This document shows positions 1 through 8,274 of a stretch of 64,000 nt of DNA, piece after piece. The stretch covers positions 1 through 64,000 of the forward strand of contig JADJOU010000016.1 in NCBI GenBank assembly GCA_016713645.1, written 5' to 3'. The notes beneath the pieces are model-generated. The model searched no databases and was not told where the DNA came from. It was given only the letters and a program-made list of their open reading frames with translations. The stretch's first letter is position 1, and each line of letters opens with the position of its first letter. Position numbers and translations under genes: made by a program. The DNA is from Bacteroidota bacterium. Lineage in GTDB: Bacteria > Bacteroidota > Bacteroidia > Chitinophagales > JADJOU01.

Positions 1-450
1 TGCACGGTTTAAGTCGATCAAGGAGTGGTATGGGTCTAAATCGTGGATGCTCTTTCCCGCGTCTTCTTCAATATGGATTTGTGTGATGCCGATGGTCTTC
101 TTTACGCCATTGGTTTCAATCTCAAATTTCCCCTTGGTGCATATGGGCGTATTGAATTGAGAGATTTGATAACCTTTTGGTAAATCGGCATAGAAATAAT
201 TTTTTCTTGCAAATTCATTATAGGGATTGATGGTGCAATGCGTCGCCAAGCCCAATTTAACTGCGTATTCTATGACAGCCTTATTGATTTTGGGAAGTGT
301 TCCAGGATGACCTAAAGTAATCATACTGGTGTATTCATTCGGAGATGCCCCGTATAATGCACTGTCGCTGCAAAATGCCTTGGATTTGGTGCTCAATTGT
401 ATATGCACTTCCAAGCCAACTATCAATTCGTATTTACTATATGTATCCAT
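1..450 (-). CDS. gatB: Asp-tRNA(Asn)/Glu-tRNA(Gln) amidotransferase subunit B, N-terminal part
   Basis: Reading the minus strand from an ATG at 448-450 gives 150 codons open to the window edge. The product begins MDTYSKYELIVGLEVHIQL and later contains EEDAGKSIHD and SLIDLNRA, which are signature stretches of the GatB catalytic domain. GatB belongs to the GatCAB amidotransferase, which converts misacylated Glu-tRNA(Gln) or Asp-tRNA(Asn) to the amidated form in the cytoplasm. Only about the first third of the usual protein of roughly 480 residues lies here; the rest is beyond position 1. No lesion is visible in this part. GatA and GatC are not in the window. Confidence 0.93.
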   Translation of the reverse strand, partial: MDTYSKYELIVGLEVHIQLSTKSKAFCSDSALYGASPNEYTSMITLGHPGTLPKINKAVIEYAVKLGLATHCTINPYNEFARKNYFYADLPKGYQISQFNTPICTKGKFEIETNGVKKTIGITQIHIEEDAGKSIHDLDPYHSLIDLNRA

Positions 451-587
451 CTTAAAGAGAGGCAAAGATATAGAAAGCATTTTATTTTATCTTGATTTCA
501 TGGGGCGGGGGATTTGAGGGCTTGTATCAATGTCGTTTGGTTAAGGAAGTTCCTCATTTTATAGGTTTCTATAGGGCATTTAGATTC

Positions 588-690
588 TTTTGCCTTCGGC
601 GACTTACTTTTATTCACTTTTTCTAGTTTTAAATTTTGGTGTTCATTACTGCGTGATGGCTTATGAACACATCATTTTAGCCCAATTCAA
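588..690. repeat. Partial copy of the dispersed intergenic repeat
   Basis: The stretch beginning TTTTGCCTTCGGCGACTTAC near 588, followed by a TGGTGTTCATTACTGCGTGA block, matches the opening of the longer copies at 1027, 5031 and 22542, then diverges after about 100 bases. It looks like a truncated copy of the same family. No coding sequence is seen between 451 and 1790. Confidence 0.7.
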
Positions 691-708
691 AATTAGCAAA
701 TTAAGTAG

Positions 709-840
709 GCTCCGCTCTTGGGGCGGAGAGATTGCGGCTCGCTGGCCGCAATGACGCATGGCGGGCTATCGCTGGCGCATGAATGCATGCGCCAGCGATA
801 GTAGCGAGCGATATCCCCGGGATCGTCATTGCGTCCCTAC
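709..840. repeat. Nested palindrome, REPIN-like
   Basis: Three palindromes follow one another. A short CTCCGC/GCGGAG hairpin is followed by ATTGCGGC/GCCGCAAT, and then by a perfect 16-bp stem at 766-781 and 786-801 (CTATCGCTGGCGCATG and its complement) with a 4-nt loop. The last is enclosed by a second perfect inverted repeat, GCAATGACG at 748-756 and CGTCATTGC at 824-832. This nested arrangement resembles REP doublets (REPINs). Confidence 0.75.
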
Positions 841-846
841 ACTGTG

Positions 847-1443
847 TACTATCGTGTGGACACATTTTGTTGACCATATGTAAGAAAAATAAAGATTTTG
901 ATTGTGCTTTATAAAAGTTAGTAGTGCGCGAAGCGGTTGCCTCGGATCGTCTTTGCGGGCTTGACCGGCAATCTCTCCGCCCACAGAGCGGAGCATATCT
1001 TACGTTTCTGTCGTTAATTTAAACCCTTTTGCCTTCGGCGACTTACTTTTATTCACTTCCTCTAATTTTATTTTTTTGGTGTTCATTACTGCGTGATGCC
1101 TTGACGCAAAAGTAAGCAAAAGGTCAAGGGCCGTTATAAAAAGACAAAGATCTACAGTACGGATTTTTGCCCGCGCGATTAAAGGTATTTGCCGCTATCG
1201 TCAGCTTTTCAAGTCAATTGTCCGTCAATGCAAATACTAAATCGCTAAATGCCTGCTAACCCACAAATCCTTTGATCTTTAGTCATTTTTATAAAATGGC
1301 CCACATTGCGCATATCGGGCGTTTATTGAAGTTAATAAATTCGCTTCAATTTTCTGGCTAATTATTGAAGAATTGACCTAAGAACAAAAAAATCTTTGTT
1401 TAGAGATTGTAAAATAAGAAATATTTGTGTCCACACGATAGTA
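847..1443. mobile_element. MITE-like element copy 1 with 18-bp terminal inverted repeats
   Basis: TACTATCGTGTGGACACA at 847-864 is the exact reverse complement of TGTGTCCACACGATAGTA at 1426-1443. The 597-bp body has no credible ORF. It contains a REP-type piece near 940-1005 and a 400-bp block from 1027 that recurs at 5031 and 22542. Within that block GGGCCGTTATAAAAAGACAAAGATC pairs imperfectly with a segment near 1276-1302, so the body can fold into a long imperfect hairpin. A conserved tail continues to about 1481 with a small CGCCC/GGGCG hairpin. Similarity to copy 2 on both sides of the right terminus leaves the true outer boundary uncertain. Confidence 0.65.
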
Positions 1444-1764
1444 TAAAGTATAGGGAATCTTCGCCCCTCAAGAGGGCGACATAAGTTTACTATTTTAAAT
1501 TAACTAAAAAGACAATTAAGACTTTCAAAGATTATCTCAATAATGTTGTAATTTCTCATACCTTAACAACATTGAGCTCAAGGCCAGGGGCACAATTAAT
1601 CGCCCTGACCTCCTATATGTCCTATCCACCGCTATTTAGCCATGATTTAGTCTCTTTTCTTCCTATCTCTTAAACATTAATCAACCTAAGCATCATCTCT
1701 ACATCATCTCGGGTTAAATCGGCACGCTGACTGCAATTAGTTTATTTTGTTCTGAAATATATTT

Positions 1765-1772
1765 TAAATTTG
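1765..1772 (+). promoter_or_regulatory. Candidate -7 element of the TonB receptor gene
   Basis: TAAATTTG matches the Bacteroidota -7 consensus TAnnTTTG and lies 18 bp before the ATG at 1791. An upstream TTTG at 1746-1749 is closer than the usual spacing, so only the -7 element is claimed. Confidence 0.4.
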
Positions 1773-1790
1773 GCATCTTAAATTTCATTT

Positions 1791-4562
1791 ATGACAAGAG
1801 GATTTTGTTTGCTTATGATAGGCTGTTTTTCCATATCCATTTTATTTGGACAAAGCGCTAAAGTGACAGCAGTAGTGAGCGATGATAAGCAAAATACGGC
1901 AGTGCCCTTTCCCAATGCCATTCTCAAAGGAAAGTCATTTCACAAATCGACTTCTGATAAGGACGGGAATATCGTTTTTGAGAACGTTCCCTATGGCAAT
2001 TATTATTTAGTCATTCAGGAAAATGGATTCTTTGAATTCTCCAAGAATATTGAAATCAAAGAGGCTCAGGTCAATTTAGGGGCAATCACTATTGAAGGCA
2101 TCGATCAGATTAAAGTCAATCAAGACAATATCCCGACAGTGATCAATAATGATGAGGAGAGCTCTTCTTCAGGAAGCAGTGCCGTCGTTTCCAGTTTGCT
2201 CACCGCCGCTAGAGACCCATTTATCAGTGGAAGTAGTTTTCAATTGAGCGCCGCGCGATTCAGAAATAGAGGCTATGACGGCGATGACAATATATTGATG
2301 TTGAACGGAGCACCCTTGAACAATCTAGAGCGCGGCGAGGCGAGTTTCAGCGAGATCAGCGGTTTGAACGATGTATTGCGCGCTAGGGACAATAATTATG
2401 GCTTAGAGGCGAGTACCTTTACTTTTGGGGATATCGGCTCTGCAACCAATATTGAGGCCATGGCCGCCAAGCAGCGCAAAGGCTATCGATTCTCCTATGC
2501 CATGACCAACCGCTCGTACCGCAATCGATTGATGGCGACGTATTCTTCGGGACTCACAGCCAAGAAATGGGCATTTACGATTTCAGGCTCCAGAAGATAT
2601 GCAGAAGAGGGCTATTTCGCAGGCACCTTTTACGACAGTTGGGGATTGTATACCAGTATTTCTAAAAAATTCGGAGATGATCACACCTTGAGTATAGCAG
2701 GTTTTGGGTTAAAGACAGTCCGTGGAACCAATGCAGACGCGACAGCGGAGATGTATGAATTGTATGGCAATCACTATTATAATTCAGGATGGGGATTTCA
2801 AAATGATGTCAAGAGAAGTGCAAGAACGCGCAAGGAATTCACGCCAAGTGTCATTTTAACGCATGAGTGGAATCCAAATGCTCATTCGAATTTGTTGAGC
2901 GCCTTTTCTTTTCAAACGGGCAGCAAAGCCAGAGGCGGCTTGGATTGGTTCAATGCCCTCAGCCCGGCACCAGATTATTATAGAAAACTGCCTTCTTATC
3001 AAACAGATCCAGTGATCGCTCAAGGCGTGCGCGATTATTTAATTTCTAATCCCGCAGCACTCCAACAAGATTGGGCGCGCATGTATGAGGCGAATCGGAA
3101 TAATTTCGATTCTGTCTATGATGTCGGCGGTGTAGTGGGCAATAATGTCGGCGGTAAATGGTCGAGATATGTATTGTCTGATCAAGTGGATGACAACAAA
3201 GAATACGCTTTCAATACCGTATATAATAATCAAGTCAATGATATCGTCGCCATCACTGCGGGTGCAATGGGCCAAAAATCGATGGTCACTTCATACAGGA
3301 GATTGGAAGATTTGATGGGTGGAGATTATTATGTCAATGCCAATCAATTTAGAATTGGTCAGAGTTCAGATTCGCTATTGGCACAGAATAACGCAGATAA
3401 TCCAAATCAAATTATCAGAGAAGGGGATGAATACGGATATAAGTATATCGCCAATACGCAGAAGGCATCGGCTTTTTTACAATCTGTATTTGTATTTAAG
3501 CATATCGACTTTTTCTTCGCGGGTAAATTTTCCTATACAGAAGTTTGGAGAGAGGGATTGTATCGCAATGGGGCATTCTTGAATAATTCATTGGGAAAAT
3601 CTGAAGTCGTAGAATTCAGAAACTACGGCGGGAAGGGCGGAATCACGTATAAATTGAATGGAAAAAATTATTTCTTCGCTAATGGAATATATGAAACGCG
3701 CGCCCCTTATTACAATAATGTACTCGTCTCTACAAGAACAAGAAATGCTGTTGTCAAAGATCCTACGAGCACAGAAATTATCTCTGTAGAAGGAGGATAT
3801 ATCTTGCGCGATGCCAATTGGAAGGGAAGATTGGTGGGTTTTTACACCACGACGAAAGATGAAATCACCACAACCAATTTATTCAATGACATCACCAATG
3901 AGATGACGACCATGATCTTGAAGGGAATCAATAAAGAGTATAAAGGGATTGAATTGGGCGTTGAAGGGAAATTGTACAAAGGATGGAAAGTCTTGATTGC
4001 AGCATCTGTTGGCGATTATACGTATACCAATAGACCGACGATGTATTTCTTGAATGACAATAATGAGAATCCAATTACAGAAGATACGGTTTACTTCAAA
4101 GGATTGCATTTGGCTTCAGGACCACAGAATGCGGGTACTTTGGGATTTCAATACAATTCGACCGCCTTCTGGAGAGCGGGAATTAATTTTAATTATTTCG
4201 ATAAAATCTATGTCGACCCAAGTGCCAATCGAAGAAATAAGTTTGCCTTGGATTTAGTGGAGAAGGGCTCTGACCAATACAATAAGATATTGACTCAAGA
4301 GCATTTGCCGAGCGCCTGGACGATCGATTTAAATTTCAGCAAATCCTTTTATTTGAATAGGGCCTATCCTAAATTGAAAAAGAAAATCTATATCGATGTG
4401 AGTGCGAATGTGAACAATGTATTAGATCACCAAAATTTCATCATGAGCGGTAGAGAGCAATTGCGCTTTGACGACACGAAAAATGATCCGAATAAATTCT
4501 CGAATAGATATTCCTATATGCAAGGGAGAACCTACTTTATTAATATAGCGCTTAGGATGTAA
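1791..4562 (+). CDS. TonB-dependent receptor, 923 aa
   Basis: The protein starts with a signal peptide (about residues 1-20, ending near FGQSA). A carboxypeptidase-regulatory-like beta-sandwich follows at about 22-100, then a plug-like segment (about 120-230, including RFRNRGYDGDDNILMLNG) and a long beta-barrel ending RTYFINIALRM with a typical aromatic C-terminus. Such receptors import substrates across the outer membrane using TonB/ExbBD energy; the substrate cannot be read from the sequence. No SusD-like partner is adjacent. The gene stands alone, and two repeat elements in the same orientation flank it (847-1443 and 4766-5456). The reading frame is intact. Confidence 0.88.
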   Translation: MTRGFCLLMIGCFSISILFGQSAKVTAVVSDDKQNTAVPFPNAILKGKSFHKSTSDKDGNIVFENVPYGNYYLVIQENGFFEFSKNIEIKEAQVNLGAITIEGIDQIKVNQDNIPTVINNDEESSSSGSSAVVSSLLTAARDPFISGSSFQLSAARFRNRGYDGDDNILMLNGAPLNNLERGEASFSEISGLNDVLRARDNNYGLEASTFTFGDIGSATNIEAMAAKQRKGYRFSYAMTNRSYRNRLMATYSSGLTAKKWAFTISGSRRYAEEGYFAGTFYDSWGLYTSISKKFGDDHTLSIAGFGLKTVRGTNADATAEMYELYGNHYYNSGWGFQNDVKRSARTRKEFTPSVILTHEWNPNAHSNLLSAFSFQTGSKARGGLDWFNALSPAPDYYRKLPSYQTDPVIAQGVRDYLISNPAALQQDWARMYEANRNNFDSVYDVGGVVGNNVGGKWSRYVLSDQVDDNKEYAFNTVYNNQVNDIVAITAGAMGQKSMVTSYRRLEDLMGGDYYVNANQFRIGQSSDSLLAQNNADNPNQIIREGDEYGYKYIANTQKASAFLQSVFVFKHIDFFFAGKFSYTEVWREGLYRNGAFLNNSLGKSEVVEFRNYGGKGGITYKLNGKNYFFANGIYETRAPYYNNVLVSTRTRNAVVKDPTSTEIISVEGGYILRDANWKGRLVGFYTTTKDEITTTNLFNDITNEMTTMILKGINKEYKGIELGVEGKLYKGWKVLIAASVGDYTYTNRPTMYFLNDNNENPITEDTVYFKGLHLASGPQNAGTLGFQYNSTAFWRAGINFNYFDKIYVDPSANRRNKFALDLVEKGSDQYNKILTQEHLPSAWTIDLNFSKSFYLNRAYPKLKKKIYIDVSANVNNVLDHQNFIMSGREQLRFDDTKNDPNKFSNRYSYMQGRTYFINIALRM

Positions 4563-4613
4563 TATAGTTGTCAGTTGCTCGCTGTCGGTTGTTCGGTGTT
4601 GGTTTGTCACGAC

Positions 4614-4760
4614 ACTTAGTCCTATCGTATGGACACATTTTTGTTGACTACATTTAAGAAATGTAAAGTTTTTATTTTGTCTTTGAAACAAAGCTAGCTT
4701 TGCGCGAAGCTACATCCTCGGGATCGTCTTTGCGGGCAACGAGCCGCACGTGTCCCTATA
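4614..4760. repeat. Degenerate left-end fragment of the TIR element
   Basis: TCCTATCGTATGGACACATT near 4621, followed by GTTGACTACATTTAAGAAAT, resembles the left end of copy 1 (from 847). A REP-type piece near 4706-4735 (GGGATCGTCTTTGCGGGC) follows. It is abutted by the left end of copy 2 at 4766, so two left ends lie in tandem. Confidence 0.6.
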
Positions 4761-4765
4761 AAGTA

Positions 4766-5456
4766 TACTATCGTGTGGACACATTTTTGTGGACACAATT
4801 AGAAATATTATTCAATTATTTGTCCTTGAATCAAAACTAGCAGTGTGCTAAGCGATTACTTCGGGATCGTCTTTGCTCCCTACACTGTGTAGGGACGCAA
4901 TCTCTCCGCCCAAAGAGCGGAGTCTATTTCTTTCAATGAAAAATGAAATTGATTTAGTATGTTCAATCAATGCAGTATAGTTAAGAGAAATTGCATTTTA
5001 TGTGAAGTAAAACTATTATTTATAATTTTCTTTTTGCCTTCGGCGACTTACTTTTATTCACTTCCTCTAATTTTATTTTTGGTGTTCATTACTGCGTGAT
5101 GCCTTGATGCAAAAAGTAAGCAAAAAAATCAAGGGCCGTTATAAAAATGACAAAGATCTACGGTACGGATTTTTGCTCGCGCGATTAAAGGTATTTGCTG
5201 CTATCGATAGTTTTTTCAATTCTTTGGTCTGTTAATGCAAATACTAAATCGCTAAATGCCTGCAAACGCGCAAATCCTCCCCTTGATCTTTAGTCATTTT
5301 TCTAAAATGGCCCGCATTGCGCATATCGGGCGTTTATTGAAGTTAATAAATTAGCTCTAATATTCTGACTCATTATTGAAGACTTGACCTAAAAACAGAA
5401 AAAATGCTATGTTTAGAGATTAAAAAATAAGAGGTATTTGTGTCCACACGATAGTA
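4766..5456. mobile_element. MITE-like element copy 2 with 18-bp terminal inverted repeats
   Basis: The same perfect terminal inverted repeats as copy 1 occur at 4766-4783 and 5439-5456, with a 691-bp body between them. The body carries a palindrome TCCCTACAC/GTGTAGGGA near 4878-4898, a CTCCGCC/GGCGGAG-type REP at 4905-4923, and the 400-bp block from 5031 that is nearly identical to the block from 1027. The conserved tail with its CGCCC/GGGCG hairpin runs to about 5494. No ORF supports a transposase, so mobilisation would need a transposase encoded elsewhere. Confidence 0.65.
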
Positions 5457-5624
5457 TAAAGTATAGGGAATCTTCGCCCGTCAAGAGGGCGACAGGTAGT
5501 GACCGTGTAAACTAAATTGTGCAAACCGCATATAGTTATTCCTTTTCTCTTATATATTTTGTATATTCGTTAAAATTGAAAGCTTTTGCCAAAGATTCTA
5601 AAATGTTTTTAATTGAAAGATAAG

Positions 5625-6074
5625 ATGAGAACTGGGTGGTTTTTATTGGTTTTACTTTGCTGTTCCACTTGTAAGAAGGAGGATTATAGGGAAAAGTATG
5701 TGGGGGTGTATAATACGACAAAATTGAGCAGATATTCCTCTGGAAATTACGCTGAATCATATGTGTGTTTTGGTAAAGTTGAAATTAGCATTTCAAATGA
5801 TGCTCCTGACATGCTCATCGCAACCTTTGATGATAGTCTTGATTATAAGACACCAAATGTTGCAAAACTCTTATATGATATCACTCCTGAGAATAAATTG
5901 TATCTACAAATAAATGAAGAGGGTTTAGTAGATGCATATGTTTATAATTACATAAATCCAGAAATTAGAATTGATTTAAAAATAGATAAAGGAGAGCTGA
6001 ATGCCACGTTTGTGAATAGAGTGGTTTTAAGTGTAAGGATTACTCACCTTTTAAAAGGGAAAAGGGCACTATGA
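5625..6074 (+). CDS. Small lipoprotein, array copy 1 (149 aa)
   Basis: Start chosen at ATG 5625 because it aligns with the starts of the neighbouring copies; an upstream TTG at 5613 is less likely. The N-terminus MRTGWFLLVLLCCSTCKKED is a hydrophobic signal ending in a lipobox-like C followed by KK, typical of surface or periplasmic lipoproteins in this phylum. The remainder has no domain I recognise: a YVGVYNTTK motif, then a beta-rich body (VEISISNDAPDMLIATFDD) and a basic end LLKGKRAL. It is the best preserved of four paralogues in tandem. Function unknown. Confidence 0.7.
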   Translation: MRTGWFLLVLLCCSTCKKEDYREKYVGVYNTTKLSRYSSGNYAESYVCFGKVEISISNDAPDMLIATFDDSLDYKTPNVAKLLYDITPENKLYLQINEEGLVDAYVYNYINPEIRIDLKIDKGELNATFVNRVVLSVRITHLLKGKRAL

Positions 6075-6284
6075 TTACAATTTTAATAAATTAAAAATGT
6101 GCGATTTAACAGGAATTCTTAAATCGACTATTCCTCTTGCAGATCAAAGCGGCTTGGGACAGGTGGTTTTAATAATGTTGCTTCATCTTATGCAGTAGCG
6201 CTCTCTCCCCTGGGTATTATGTTTATACCCTCAAATTAAATGCTTCTCTTAAAGATTCCAAAATGCTATTAATCGGTCAATAAT

Positions 6285-6736
6285 ATGAAAATAGGCTACT
6301 TGATAATTATTATACTATGCTTTTCCACTTGCAAGAAGGGGGATTATAGGGAGAAATATGTGGGGATTTATAAATCTACAAAGTTTAGTCTATATGAAAC
6401 TTCAAGCAATAGTAAATCGTATGCAACTTTTGGGGAAGTTGAAATTAGCATTTCAAATGATGCTCCTGACATGCTCATCGCAACCTTTGATGATAGTCTT
6501 GATTATAATATTCCGGATGTTGCAAGGCTTTTATATTTAATCACAAAGAGAATAAATTGTATTTACAAATTGATGAGAATGGAATAATTAATCCTCGTGT
6601 GTATAATCACATAAGCATATATATAGATGTGATTTTTGAGATTTCAAATGAAGAATTGAATATCACTATCGTTAACAAAGTTGACCTAAGATCTCGCATA
6701 ACACATATTTTAATTGGAAAAAGAAATGAAGATTAA
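6285..6736 (+). pseudogene. Small lipoprotein, array copy 2 (frameshifted)
   Basis: This begins MKIGYLIIIILCFSTCKKGD and matches copy 1 closely; the stretch from GEVEISISNDAPDMLIATFD onward is nearly identical. One base is missing around 6545-6550 relative to copy 1, which breaks the frame. In the -1 frame the homology resumes as ENKLYLQIDENG and ends ILIGKRNED at 6736. The 45 bases upstream (AAAGATTCCAAAATG then ATCGGTCAATAAT) are shared with the other copies. This could be a sequencing error or real decay; both occur in this window. Confidence 0.7.
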
Positions 6737-6972
6737 GAACATTTTACTGGCATTAATCTGCCTTCAAGTAAATTTAAAAGCACAAGTCTCTTATCAAGGA
6801 AATCCAAATTTTACAAGGGGTGTAAAAAAAGTCCTATGAGATAAGTAGTTTACCATCCAGCTATCAAGGAACTAGGGTTTCATTTCTTGCCACGGATTTT
6901 ATTCAATTCAATCCTAGGTTTGAAGTAAATTTAGGAACTGATTTGGAAGCGGGAATCATTGAATGTGATTAA
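6726..6972 (+). pseudogene. Remnant of a secreted protein
   Basis: An ATG at 6726 starts a good signal peptide (MKIKNILLALICLQVNLKAQ) that stops after 37 codons. Further on, another frame reads FNPRFEVNLGTDLEAGI, which resembles the short repeat end (GFEv..Gt.FeA.I) common near the C-termini of Bacteroidota surface proteins. The piece overlaps the end of copy 2 and looks like the collapsed start and end of one gene. Confidence 0.4.
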
Positions 6973-7009
6973 ACGATAACGTGTATGATGCTTTTAATCG
7001 GTCAATAAT

Positions 7010-7465
7010 ATGAAAATAGGATATTTGGTTTTGATTTTATTTTGCTTCACAGCTTGTACCAAGAAGAATTCAAGTAACGAAATAATTGGTTACTACAACA
7101 TTACAATGTTAAGTATATATGCTGATGCAAATACAATTCCTATTACAGACACTTTAATACAATTAGGAACACTAGAGATATCCTTAACAGAGTCTTCAAA
7201 TAAATATTTAATCACATTTGATAAAAATATAAAATTTTGGTATCAAGATAGCTTAATTGTTTATGATGAAGAATTGCTAGATAACAAAATGTATATAAAA
7301 CGTGATGAAGATAGACAAATCGATGCGAAAATATTTAATACATTTAATAATGTTTTTACAAATATCGATTGTGAAATATCTAATAGTATCTTTTATTTAT
7401 ACTACAAGAACGAATCATTTCGAGATAAAAAAATTCAATATTTAGTAACAGGGAAAAAAATATGA
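7010..7465 (+). CDS. Small lipoprotein, array copy 3 (151 aa)
   Basis: The sequence MKIGYLVLILFCFTACTKKN has a clear lipobox (FTAC) with lysines after the cysteine. The body follows the same plan as copies 1 and 2 (IIGYYNITMLSIY, then LEISLTES) but is more diverged, ending IQYLVTGKKI. It is preceded by the shared leader GCTTTTAATCGGTCAATAAT. Its stop overlaps the ATG of copy 4 by four bases (ATGA at 7462-7465), so the two were translationally coupled. No domain is recognised. Confidence 0.65.
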   Translation: MKIGYLVLILFCFTACTKKNSSNEIIGYYNITMLSIYADANTIPITDTLIQLGTLEISLTESSNKYLITFDKNIKFWYQDSLIVYDEELLDNKMYIKRDEDRQIDAKIFNTFNNVFTNIDCEISNSIFYLYYKNESFRDKKIQYLVTGKKI

Positions 7466-7948
7466 AAATAGGATACTTAATATTGATTCTACTATGCTGT
7501 TCCACTTGCAAGAAGGAGGATTATAGGGACAAGTATGTAGGAATCTATAAAACCACGATGTATAATTATTATTTACATCAGCTGAATCCATTTTCCCCCA
7601 ATTGACAGCAGTACTCCGCAAAGATTTGATACATTGAGCGGATATTCATTCATTTCCAAAGATCTTACAATTTCAAATAAATTATTAGTAACATTTAGTT
7701 CGAGTTTGAAATTTTTCACAAAAGATAGCGCAATGTTTCAAAGCATGGATCCTGAGTTTGCAGATAATAAATTTTTTATTCAAATTGATGATACTGGAAA
7801 ATGTGAAGTGTTTAATTGTAATTCATTTAAAAATTTGGGAACTTCTGTTGATTTTGAATTAAATCAAAGTGGGTTTACATTTTATTATTTTCATAATTGG
7901 TTAAAAGGGCAAGCAACAATCTACAATGTAAGAGCAACTAAAATTTAA
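7462..7948 (+). pseudogene. Small lipoprotein, array copy 4 (frameshifted at a C5 run)
   Basis: MKIGYLILILLCCSTCKKED opens a frame that stops at 7603-7605. Removing one C from the CCCCC run at 7595-7599 joins it to the frame that continues PIDSSTPQRFDTLSGYSF and ends at 7948, giving a normal-length family member. The lesion is a single homopolymer insertion. Phase variation at the C-run is possible in principle, but a five-base run is short for that. Confidence 0.65.
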
Positions 7949-7952
7949 CATT

Positions 7953-8200
7953 ATGAATATTATTAGTCTAATTTTCTGCACAATACTTATATCTAAACTA
8001 CATGCACAAAGTTCATTTAGTGATAATAAGAATTTCACAATTCTAAATGCTAATTCAATGAAAACGGTCATTTGGTTATAGCAAGTCTACTTTATTGGAT
8101 TTGAATTTCCATTTTCCTTTCGCATGAAAGAAGTTAGACTCAATTCTTTTCGAGATAAAAAAATTCAATACTAGGTAAGAGGAAAAAAGCTATACCAATA
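7953..8200 (+). pseudogene. Remnants of a secreted protein and of a fifth lipoprotein copy
   Basis: An ATG at 7953 opens a signal-peptide-like ORF (MNIISLIFCTILISKLHAQS) ending after about 42 codons. Near 8145-8195 the bases CGAGATAAAAAAATTCAATA repeat the 3' end of copy 3 (about 7419-7440), followed by a recognisable but interrupted tail. The order secreted-protein start, then lipoprotein tail repeats what is seen after copy 2. Confidence 0.4.
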
Positions 8201-8243
8201 AAGAGTTTTAAGAAATTGACTCCAAATATTACTCCGTCCACTA

Positions 8244-8272
8244 TGCTAAACTCCCCTTCGGGGTTGGGGGCC
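8244..8272. repeat. GC-rich REP palindrome after odhB
   Basis: CTCCCCTTCGGGGTTGGGGG forms a small hairpin directly downstream of the odhB stop (minus strand). It resembles the REP sequences near 62311-62463 and may also act as a terminator. Confidence 0.5.
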
Positions 8273-8274
8273 TA

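Noticed and set aside
329..517. A 62-codon plus-strand ORF at the window start
   Set aside because: It overlaps the gatB start in antisense and its 3' part is intergenic; no support as a gene.
1426..4783. A composite transposon carrying the TonB receptor between the inner ends of the two elements
   Set aside because: Inner ends starting TGTG and ending CACA are suggestive, but conserved sequence continues on both sides of the ends and no transposase is present. I keep two separate elements as the simpler reading.
7595..7599. Phase-variable C-tract in lipoprotein copy 4
   Set aside because: Five bases is too short for typical phase variation and other homopolymer errors are frequent in this window.
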